Shown here piece by piece: positions 16,024 through 22,837 of a stretch of 34,914 nucleotides of DNA. The stretch's first letter is position 1; each line of letters opens with the position of its first letter. The DNA comes from Corallococcus carmarthensis (GTDB taxonomy: Bacteria; Myxococcota; Myxococcia; Myxococcales; Myxococcaceae): positions 1 to 34,914 of the forward strand of contig NZ_RAWE01000094.1 of NCBI RefSeq assembly GCF_003611695.1, in the 5' to 3' direction. A model generated the notes under the pieces. It made no database searches. It saw nothing but the letters and a program-made list of their open reading frames with translations, and was not told where the DNA came from. A program made the position numbers and the translations under genes.

Positions 16024-16049
16024 ATGGCGGAGGGCCTCAGCTCCGCCAT
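16024..16049. terminator. 9-bp inverted repeat in the intergenic region
   Basis: ATGGCGGAG (16024-16032) pairs with CTCCGCCAT (16041-16049), 8-nt loop. It lies between two minus-strand genes, 55 nt upstream of the 133-aa gene start. It could be part of a tandem terminator for the upstream gene or an attenuator for the downstream one. There is no T-run. Confidence 0.4.
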
Positions 16050-16066
16050 GCGTTTGTCATGGTTCT

Positions 16067-16087
16067 GTCATGGCTTCCGGCCATGAC
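16067..16087 (-). terminator. Hairpin downstream of the NTF2-like gene
   Basis: GTCATGGC (16067-16074) pairs with GCCATGAC (16080-16087), 5-nt loop, 17 nt past the stop codon of the NTF2-like gene. A partial extra copy of the arm (GTCATGG at 16056-16062) sits beside it. Likely terminator, without a T-run. Confidence 0.45.
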
Positions 16088-16104
16088 GCACACGGGCATC
16101 GCGC

Positions 16105-16650
16105 TCAGGGCTTCGGCGCGGGCTTCGGCGCAGGCGCGGGCGGTGTGGCTGCCTTTGTCTTCGAGTACGTGGCGATGCGGTTCGTCACCTCGCCCATCAG
16201 ATCATTGGGGATGGGGACGGAGAGGTTGTACTGGGCGATCTTCCAGCCGGACGCGTCCTTCACCAGCACGCCGCTGCCGCGCGCGGGGCCCAGGTTGGGC
16301 GTGTCCAGCGCCTCGTCGAACCAGGCCACCTGGCCGTCCTTGGAGAAGAACACGTTGCGGGACACCGACTTGAACGACCACGCCTTGCCCTTCGTGAAGT
16401 AGGGCTTCGCCCACACGCGGAACTGATCCACGGTCCAGCGCTCCTCGCCGTCCGTGCCCATGAAGACCGCGTCCGGGGTGAAGAACGCGAAGTAGCGCGG
16501 CTCGTTCGCCACCGCCGCCGCGCGGTGCCAGTCATCCAGCACCGTGGCCACCGCGACCTTGGGGTCGGCCGGGGCCTGCTGCGGGGCCTGGGCCGGCGCC
16601 ACGACGGGGTTGGCGCCAAGCGCCAGCAACAACCAGGAGACGGATGCCAT
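16105..16650 (-). CDS. Exported NTF2/SnoaL-like domain protein
   Basis: 181 aa. Signal peptide at about residues 1-22 (MASVSWLLLALG..., AQA cleavage site). The mature part is an NTF2-like cone fold of the SnoaL/DUF4440 kind: the LDDWHRAAAVAN helix, YFAFFTPDAVFMGTDGEERW, then strands ending GWKIAQYNLSVPIPND. The tail is Lys/Pro/Ala-rich. Such domains bind small ligands or act as isomerases or hydrolases; no catalytic role can be read here. The ATG at 16650 has GAGGTG just upstream and gives a proper signal peptide; an upstream in-frame start would spoil it. It is divergent from the alpha/beta hydrolase operon with an 89-nt gap. Confidence 0.85.
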   Translation of the reverse strand: MASVSWLLLALGANPVVAPAQAPQQAPADPKVAVATVLDDWHRAAAVANEPRYFAFFTPDAVFMGTDGEERWTVDQFRVWAKPYFTKGKAWSFKSVSRNVFFSKDGQVAWFDEALDTPNLGPARGSGVLVKDASGWKIAQYNLSVPIPNDLMGEVTNRIATYSKTKAATPPAPAPKPAPKP

Positions 16651-16739
16651 CGGGTGCACCTCGACGAAAGAGGGGTTCGCGGTATGAAGCGGCACAGCGT
16701 GCCCACAGGTCAAGGCATGCGACACAAGGCGGTGGTGGC

Positions 16740-17519
16740 GTGGTGCTCGAAAGTTTCCAGGTGGGCACGGGCGACGTGCTCACGGTGATGCTGCACGGCT
16801 TCCTCGGGACGGGCCGCAACCTGCGCTCGCTGGCCGTCGCGTGGACCCAGGCCGACCCGCGCCGCCGCATCCTCCTGCCCGACCTCACCGGCCACGGCAC
16901 CTCCTCGGCCCTGCCCCCGGACGCGGACCTGACCACGCTCGCGCGCGACGTCGTGGACACACTCGACGCGAAGGGCTTCACCGGCGCCGTGGACTGGGTG
17001 GGCCACTCGCTGGGCGGCCGCGTGTCACTCGCCGCGAGCCTGGATGCCTCCGAACGCGTGGGCAGCGTGGCGCTGCTCGACATCGCGCCCGGCCCCGTGC
17101 CGCTGGACCTGTCGGAGAGCGGCTATGTCCTGGACATCCTCCTGAAGGCCCCGCCCCGCGCCGACAGCCGCAAGGCCCTGCGCGCGGACCTCACCGGCAA
17201 CGGCCTGTCGGAGGGGCTTTCGGACTGGCTCCTGATGAACCTCGCGCCGGACGGTGACGGCGTGCGCTGGCGCTTCGACCGCGAAGCCCTCCACCGCCTC
17301 CACCGGCGCGTCAACGGCGAGGACCTGTGGCCCGCGGTGGAGCGCCCCGTCCACCCGCCCCTGCGCTGCATCCGTGGCGGCCGCAGCCGGTACGTGTCCG
17401 AGGAGAGCGCGCGGCGCATGGAGGAGGGCGGCTGTCCCGTGGCCTTCCTCCCGGACGCGGGCCACTTCGTGCACGTGGACAGTCCCCAGGCCGTGCTCGC
17501 GTGGCTGATGGCTCCCTGA
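16740..17519 (+). CDS. Alpha/beta hydrolase (MenH/YbfF-like)
   Basis: 259 aa from a GTG start. Seen: oxyanion motif LHGFLGTG (residues 18-25), nucleophile elbow GHSLGG with Ser90, and a C-terminal DAGHFVHVDSP containing the catalytic His242. The HGFLG and GHSLGGR pairing resembles MenH and YbfF-type hydrolases, but no menaquinone gene is nearby, so a specific reaction is not assigned. The start is a choice between two adjacent GTG codons at 16740 and 16743; AAGG at 16726-16729 favours 16740. It is the first gene of a tight operon: its stop codon overlaps the ATG of the ZIP transporter by one base. Confidence 0.88.
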   Translation: MVLESFQVGTGDVLTVMLHGFLGTGRNLRSLAVAWTQADPRRRILLPDLTGHGTSSALPPDADLTTLARDVVDTLDAKGFTGAVDWVGHSLGGRVSLAASLDASERVGSVALLDIAPGPVPLDLSESGYVLDILLKAPPRADSRKALRADLTGNGLSEGLSDWLLMNLAPDGDGVRWRFDREALHRLHRRVNGEDLWPAVERPVHPPLRCIRGGRSRYVSEESARRMEEGGCPVAFLPDAGHFVHVDSPQAVLAWLMAP

Positions 17520-18292
17520 TGGATGCGAACACCGTCCTGCTCGTCTTCATCGCCGTGGGGCTGGACGGCCTGGCCGGGCTCGCGGGCGGGGTGCTGTCCG
17601 AGCCCTGGCTGCAGCGGCGGCTGCCCGCGCTGGTGGCCTTCGCCGCGGGCACGCTCTTGAGCACCGTGTTCCTGGAGGTGCTCCCGGAGGCGGTGGAGGC
17701 GCGGGGTGAAGCCGCGTTCGCGTGGGCCTTCGCCAGCTTCGTCGCGCTGGCGCTCATGGAGTGGGCCCTGGGCCATCACCACCACGACGCGGAGGTCGCC
17801 GCCGGACACGCGCACGGGCATGCGCACCCGGGCGCGCCCACGCTCCCCAGCGCGCTGCTCGCGTCGGATGCGCTGCACAACGTGGGTGACGGCGCGGCGG
17901 TCGCGGCGGCGTTCCTCGTGTCGCCGCAGGCGGGCTTCGCCACCGCGTTCGCGGTCATCGTCCACGAGTTGCCGCAGGAGGTGGGCGACTACGCGCTCCT
18001 GCGCGCCGCGGGCTGGTCTCGCGCCCGGTCGCTCGTCGCGCTGGCGGCGGTGCAGCTCACCGCGGCGGTGGGCGCGGCGGGCGTGCTCCTGGGCACCCGG
18101 TACCTGCCTTCGCTCCAGGGCACCGTGCTGGCCATCGCCGGAGGCTCGTTCCTCTACATCGGCGCGGTGGACCTGCTGCCTGAACTGCGCCGGGGCCCGG
18201 ACTCGCGCCAGCGCGTGGTGGGCTTCCTGTGTGGGCTGCTGCTCATTGGCGGGCTGCACTTCGCGGAAGCCTTCGCGGGAGGCCATGGCTGA
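17519..18292 (+). CDS. ZIP family metal transporter
   Basis: 257-aa inner-membrane protein with about seven to eight hydrophobic segments. It shows the ZIP signatures HNVGDG (residues 120-125) and HELPQEVGD (149-157), which form the intramembrane metal site, and a His-rich cytosolic loop at 86-103 between the third and fourth helices. ZIP proteins move zinc and other divalent metals towards the cytoplasm. The start ATG overlaps the preceding stop codon (TGATG), so translation is coupled to the hydrolase. The next gene, an SDR, starts 29 nt later. No metal regulator site was found. Confidence 0.93.
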   Translation: MDANTVLLVFIAVGLDGLAGLAGGVLSEPWLQRRLPALVAFAAGTLLSTVFLEVLPEAVEARGEAAFAWAFASFVALALMEWALGHHHHDAEVAAGHAHGHAHPGAPTLPSALLASDALHNVGDGAAVAAAFLVSPQAGFATAFAVIVHELPQEVGDYALLRAAGWSRARSLVALAAVQLTAAVGAAGVLLGTRYLPSLQGTVLAIAGGSFLYIGAVDLLPELRRGPDSRQRVVGFLCGLLLIGGLHFAEAFAGGHG

Positions 18293-18321
18293 AGGGCCGC
18301 GCCCCTGAGAGGATGAGGGCC

Positions 18322-19122
18322 ATGCAAGGAAAGTCCGTGATTGTCACTGGTGCCTCGGCGGGCATCGGCGAGGCGTTGGCGGTGGCGCTGGCCGGCCGGG
18401 GCGCGAACGTGGTGCTGGCGGCGCGCGATGCCCAGGCGCTGGAGCGCGTGAAGGCGCGGTGCGAGGCCGCGGGTGGCAAGGCGCTGGCGGTGCCCACCGA
18501 CGTGGGCGACCCGGAGGCGTGCCGCCGGCTGGTGGAGCGCACGGTGGAGGCGTTCGGCGGCGTGGACGTGCTCGTCAACAACGCGGGCATCACCATGCAC
18601 TCGCGCTTCGAGGACGTGAAGGACCTGGGCCTCTACGAACGCCTCATGCGCATCAACTACCTGGGCGCGGTGCACTGCACCTTCCACGCGCTGCCGCACA
18701 TCCAGGCGCGAAAGGGATTGCTCGTCGCCGTGTCGTCCCTGACGGGCAAGACGGGCGTGCCCATGCGCACGGGCTACGCCGCCAGCAAGCACGCCATGCA
18801 GGGCTTCTTCGATTCGCTGCGCATCGAACTGTTGGGCACCGGCACCGACGTGCTCGTGGTGTCGCCGGGCTTCGTGGCCACGGACATCCGCGCGCACGCG
18901 CTGGGCCCGGAAGGCCAGCCCCTGGGACAGAGCCCCCGCGACGAGTCGGGCCCCACCATGGACGTGGACACCTGCGTGGCCCTCATCCTGCGCGCCATGG
19001 AGCGCCGCGAGCGCGAGGTGGTGATGACGCTCACCGGCCGCGTGGGCCTGGTGCTCAAGCTGGTGGCGCCGGCGCTGGTGGACCGGCTTGCCGCGCGTGC
19101 CACCCGCGGCAAGAAGGCCTGA
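18322..19122 (+). CDS. SDR family oxidoreductase
   Basis: 266-aa short-chain dehydrogenase/reductase: TGASAGIG (residues 9-16), Arg35 after the second strand suggesting NADP(H), NNAG (86-89), and catalytic Ser139, Tyr152 and Lys156 (YAASK). The C-terminus carries a hydrophobic LTGRVGLVLKLVAPALVD segment, as in 11-beta-hydroxysteroid-dehydrogenase-like bacterial SDRs, perhaps for membrane association. Two ATGs are possible; 18322 is preferred because AGAGG at 18308-18312 is 9 nt away, whereas it touches the ATG at 18313. It is the third gene of the hydrolase-ZIP operon. Its stop is separated by one base from the stop of the convergent 791-aa gene. Confidence 0.92.
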   Translation: MQGKSVIVTGASAGIGEALAVALAGRGANVVLAARDAQALERVKARCEAAGGKALAVPTDVGDPEACRRLVERTVEAFGGVDVLVNNAGITMHSRFEDVKDLGLYERLMRINYLGAVHCTFHALPHIQARKGLLVAVSSLTGKTGVPMRTGYAASKHAMQGFFDSLRIELLGTGTDVLVVSPGFVATDIRAHALGPEGQPLGQSPRDESGPTMDVDTCVALILRAMERREREVVMTLTGRVGLVLKLVAPALVDRLAARATRGKKA

Positions 19123-19123
19123 G

Positions 19124-21499
19124 CTACTTCTCCAGCCGCGACACCATGCCCCACAGGCCGTCGAAGGTGGCGTTGCCCACCTGATGCAGGCCGAAGCCCC
19201 AGAGAAAGGCGGTCATCCACCCACCGGAGCCGCCCCAGGTGGGAGCGAAGACGTCCAACACCTGGAGCCCCAGCAGCACCGCGATGATGGACATCATCCC
19301 CAGCACCGCCAGCTCCACCTTCCACAGGTCGCGCGAGCGCGGCAGGGGAATCCAGTCCAGGCTCACCAGCACGTCGGTGCTCGTCTTCGTGGACGACGGC
19401 GGTAGGGGCGAGAGGTTCCCGCTGGCGGGTCCGCCGGGCAGCGGAGGCGGCGGTGACTGCACGGGTGGCTGCGAGAAGGGGTCCAGCGTCACGGCGGAGG
19501 GGACGGATTCCATGGCCATCCGGCCACCCATGGCGACCGGGGGCGGCGCGGGCGTGATGTGGCGTGCGAAGTCTTCACGGGCGGCGCGGTACTCCGGCGC
19601 GGCCAGGTTCGCTTCGCCCTTGTCCAGGTGCGCTCGCGCCGCGGCCAGCCGCGCGTCCACCTCCGTCTGCCAGTCCTCGAGGGCGTGCAGCCCGCCACCA
19701 GCCTGGGCCTGGAGCTGCGTCAGCGCCTCTTCCAGGTTGTCCACCAGTTCTCGCAGGTACAGCGCGTGCGCGGACTGGTAGTAGAGGAACGCCTCGTCCA
19801 CGCTGGCTTGCATGCGAGCCCGCGCCCGGGCCAGCTGTTCGCCCACGCGCAGGCGCAGCGCCGCCCACTCCTCCTGACTGAAGCCACCGGGCAGCTCCTT
19901 CGTGGTGAGGGCGTCCTCCAGGTCCGTCAGGAGGATTTCGAGGAACGCCTCGCGCGCGGTCTCCACCAGCCGGCGCGACGCCTCCAGGTCGGGCCCCGGC
20001 AGCTGCTGACGCGCCCGCAGCACATACAGGGGCAGCTCGCCCTGGAGCCGGCGGCTCACCGGATCATCCCCGCGCTGGGAGGCCAGCGTCCGCGACTGCT
20101 GCTCCAGCTCCGTCAGCCGCGCCTCCAGCACCGCGCGGGCCACGGCCTCCAGGTCGAGCGTGCGCAACAGCTGCGCCTGTTCGCTGAAGTCCGCGGACGT
20201 GGCCTCATCGTTCTGGAGCAGCGTCTCCACGGCCTTGAGCTTGCGCTCCGAGTCCAGCAGCGCCACGCCCTTGAGTCCCTCCAGCTGCCGCAGCAGGACG
20301 GACCAGAGGGAGAACAGCTGGAGGCGCGCCTCGAAGAGGGCGAGCACGGAGTCCTGCACGACGAGCCCGCTCAGCGGCCGCTGGATGTCCGCGAGGAGCG
20401 TATCCACCTGACGGCGCAGCGACGCGGCCACGGCGGCCTCGCGCTCCAGCGGGCGGGCGGGCACCAGCGATTGCAGCTTCTGGCGTGCGGCCTCCGCGCG
20501 GCTGCGCAGGTTCACGCGCGGGCGCACGCGCTGCACGTAGAAGCGCACCGCCGCGGACGTCACCACGCCCAGGAAGATGAGGAACGCGCCGAACATCGCG
20601 GGCGTCTTCACCCAGACGGTGAAGGACTGCTCCACCGCCGCGCCCTCCGGCACGAGCAGCCGCACCGTGCCGGTGTATTCGCCAGACTCCGGCAGGTCGC
20701 CCACGTCCAGGCTCAGCAGGCCGGTGCCGTAGGCGGGCACCTGGAGGACGCCCTCCTTGCCCGGGCCCTGCGGCTGGCCGTCCGGTCCGCGGAAGAACCA
20801 CTTCGCGTCCTGCGCCTGCACGGGCGCCGCGCCATCCCCCGTGCCGCCCGCCTTGCGGTCCAGTTGCACCACCGCCGCGGGCCCCACCTCGCCGCCCACG
20901 CCCGCCGTCTCCCGGAAGGTGAGCCGCACCGTGGCCTTGCCGGAGAAGGGCCCCAGCGTCCAACCCCGCGCGGGCGCCACCGGATAGAACTGCACCGTGG
21001 GCGCCGCGGACACCCGCTGCACGACGAGCGGGGTGACCTCCCGCGCGCCGTCGCCCAGGAGCACCACGCGGCCCTGGTAGTCACCCGCCGCGGGCAGATC
21101 CGCGGACAGCGTCACCGACACGGGCTGCCGCACGGAGATGGGCACGTCCGCCGCGCCTTCCGCCGTTCCCACGCGCACCGTCACCGGCACCTGCGTGCCG
21201 TCCGCCGCGAGCAGCGGATCCACCAGCACCGTCACCCGCGTGGCCTCCGCGGCCGCGTCGCGCGGTGAGTCCGGAGACGCGTCCGTGGACGAGGGCAGCA
21301 GGTCCACGCGCAGCACCGTCTCCAGGTGGGCGGTGGACGTGCGCAGACGCAGCTGGTTGTTGGAGGACAGGCCCGCGAGGCCGAAGCGCGGCGCCGCGTC
21401 CGCGAGCACGGGCAGCATGCAGAGCACGGCGCACGCCAGCGTCATGCCTGCGCGGAGCAGGACCTTCGCGGCCATGAAGCATCGAGCGGGAAGGCTCAT
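19124..21499 (-). CDS. Large membrane protein with exported beta domain and long helical region
   Basis: About 791 aa, no family recognised. Seen in order: an N-terminal signal sequence (hydrophobic core ending in ADA before APRFG); about 280 residues of beta-sandwich-like sequence with repeated GDYQGRV / GEYTGTV strands, probably two Ig-like domains outside the membrane; a membrane segment (FGAFLIFLGVVTSAAVRF, about 305-325); about 300 residues of Leu/Ala/Arg/Glu-rich helices, probably coiled coil; a Pro-rich linker; and a C-terminal hydrophobic hairpin (about 730-785). The start could be 21499 or 21475; no good ribosome site decides it. It follows the EAD-trypsin gene by 91 nt on the same strand and may share its transcript. 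A scaffold role across the inner membrane is possible, but inferred only. Confidence 0.8.
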   Translation of the reverse strand: MSLPARCFMAAKVLLRAGMTLACAVLCMLPVLADAAPRFGLAGLSSNNQLRLRTSTAHLETVLRVDLLPSSTDASPDSPRDAAAEATRVTVLVDPLLAADGTQVPVTVRVGTAEGAADVPISVRQPVSVTLSADLPAAGDYQGRVVLLGDGAREVTPLVVQRVSAAPTVQFYPVAPARGWTLGPFSGKATVRLTFRETAGVGGEVGPAAVVQLDRKAGGTGDGAAPVQAQDAKWFFRGPDGQPQGPGKEGVLQVPAYGTGLLSLDVGDLPESGEYTGTVRLLVPEGAAVEQSFTVWVKTPAMFGAFLIFLGVVTSAAVRFYVQRVRPRVNLRSRAEAARQKLQSLVPARPLEREAAVAASLRRQVDTLLADIQRPLSGLVVQDSVLALFEARLQLFSLWSVLLRQLEGLKGVALLDSERKLKAVETLLQNDEATSADFSEQAQLLRTLDLEAVARAVLEARLTELEQQSRTLASQRGDDPVSRRLQGELPLYVLRARQQLPGPDLEASRRLVETAREAFLEILLTDLEDALTTKELPGGFSQEEWAALRLRVGEQLARARARMQASVDEAFLYYQSAHALYLRELVDNLEEALTQLQAQAGGGLHALEDWQTEVDARLAAARAHLDKGEANLAAPEYRAAREDFARHITPAPPPVAMGGRMAMESVPSAVTLDPFSQPPVQSPPPPLPGGPASGNLSPLPPSSTKTSTDVLVSLDWIPLPRSRDLWKVELAVLGMMSIIAVLLGLQVLDVFAPTWGGSGGWMTAFLWGFGLHQVGNATFDGLWGMVSRLEK

Positions 21500-21590
21500 G
21501 CGCAAGGACGATAGCAGTCCCCTCCCCCGGCCCCGCATGTTCGTCCGCGCGCGGAGCCGAGGACGAATCACAGGCGTGTAGCAGGCGCGT

Positions 21591-22628
21591 TCAGTACCAG
21601 CCCAGGCGGCGCAGCACGTTGGCGGACAGGCTGGCGCGGATGGTGTCCAGGGGGATGCCTTCGTCGTCCTCGGCGGCTTCGTGACCGGGGCGAGGGTCTC
21701 CGCTGTGGTGCAGCGCCACCAGGTCCAGGTCCGGCGTGAAGCACGGCGACCCGGACGAGCCCGGGTGCGTGTTGGTGCAGTACGTGACGCGCGTGTGTGA
21801 ACGGTTGACCGCCTGGAACGTGTCCAGCGCCACCTGCATGGGCCGGCCCTTCGGGTGCTGCACCACGAGCGCCAGCGCGCCGGGCGCGAACGCCGTGGAC
21901 GGCGACGGGGCCAGCGGGATGAAGCCGCGCGGCCGGTCCCCCAGCCGGTCCTCGCCGGGGGCGTCCTGGATCTGCAGAAAGGCGTAGTCCAGTTCGTCGC
22001 GCGTGGCCTCGCGCGGACGCGGATGCATCAGGTCCGCCGGGCTGTGCGGGCTCTGCGCCAGGCACGCCGTCACCGCGTACACCCGGCCCGGGTGCACCGC
22101 GATGCGGTCCGGCAACACCTTCAGGTCGAAGCGCACGCGCAGCGCCTCCAGCAGCCGGTGCTCGATGACGTGCGAGTTCGTCAGCACCACGTCCGGCGCC
22201 ACCAGGAAGCCCGTGCCCAGCGCGCGGCCCCCTTCCAGCTCCACGCGGCACACGCGCCGCGACAGCAGGGTCAGCCGGTCGCGCCAGACCTCCGGCGTCA
22301 TCGCCAGCCTGGACTGTTGGACGATGCGCGCCAGGGCACTGCCAGGCACGCTGCGTTGCACGGAGGACAGGTAGCTCTGCAGGAAGCGGCGGATGCGCGG
22401 ATGGCCCGGCGCCGCCGCGTGCGCGCCGCGCACCAGCACGTCCGTCCACCCCTCCGCCTCCGCGGTGCGCACGAGCGCCCGGGCCCGCGCCGGCCCCTCC
22501 CACTCGACGGGGGGCACCAGGCTGCGGCCGCATTTCACCTCGACCATCCGGTGGAGTTCCTCCACCGAGGTGAACGCGCCCAGGAGGGCGTGGGTCAGTT
22601 CCTCCTGTTCGGAGCCTTCAAGCTCCAT
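21591..22628 (-). CDS. Trypsin-like serine protease with N-terminal effector-associated domain
   Basis: 345 aa. Residues about 7-85 match the EAD1 pattern: ELTHALLGAF, a Met-Val pair then basic/acidic helix, a WTDVLVRGAHAAAPGHP helix-turn and RRFLQ. EADs are small adaptor domains of bacterial conflict systems that pair like with like to recruit effectors. Residues about 120-345 are a trypsin-like domain with a full triad: His153 (TNSHVIEH), Asp214 (ELDYAFLQI) and Ser292 (GSSGSP), plus the VALHHSG segment typical of EAD-linked proteases. There is no signal peptide, so it acts in the cytosol. The start is well fixed by AGAGGA about 6 nt upstream. Its direct neighbours are a split macroglobulin upstream and a large membrane protein downstream. 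No second EAD protein was seen in the window. Confidence 0.9.
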   Translation of the reverse strand: MELEGSEQEELTHALLGAFTSVEELHRMVEVKCGRSLVPPVEWEGPARARALVRTAEAEGWTDVLVRGAHAAAPGHPRIRRFLQSYLSSVQRSVPGSALARIVQQSRLAMTPEVWRDRLTLLSRRVCRVELEGGRALGTGFLVAPDVVLTNSHVIEHRLLEALRVRFDLKVLPDRIAVHPGRVYAVTACLAQSPHSPADLMHPRPREATRDELDYAFLQIQDAPGEDRLGDRPRGFIPLAPSPSTAFAPGALALVVQHPKGRPMQVALDTFQAVNRSHTRVTYCTNTHPGSSGSPCFTPDLDLVALHHSGDPRPGHEAAEDDEGIPLDTIRASLSANVLRRLGWY

Positions 22629-22796
22629 CCGTTTCCTCTCGCGGCCGCGCGATATCCACACCCGCCGTGCGCCTTGCAGTGTACGCATGCGGGCCGCGAT
22701 TGCACCGGGCGTGGAGCGCTTGGCGGGCCGGGCCCCTGCCGCGCGCGAGGCGCGCATTCCACCCGCCTCCGCCCCCAGACGGAAGGGGCCTGCACC

Positions 22797-22829
22797 GGCG
22801 CCGTGAGTGGAGAATGACCCCACGGCGCC
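22797..22829 (-). terminator. Hairpin between macroglobulin and protease genes
   Basis: GGCGCCGTG (22797-22805) pairs with CACGGCGCC (22821-22829), 15-nt loop. It begins 9 nt past the stop codon of the macroglobulin C-half. It may end or attenuate that transcript before the protease gene; no T-run follows, so read-through is possible. Confidence 0.45.
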
Positions 22830-22837
22830 AGCGGGCT

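Noticed and set aside
19559-21268. A 569-codon plus-strand open frame
   Set aside because: Antisense shadow of the 791-aa membrane protein gene; the translation is Arg/Gln/His/Leu-rich nonsense-like sequence.
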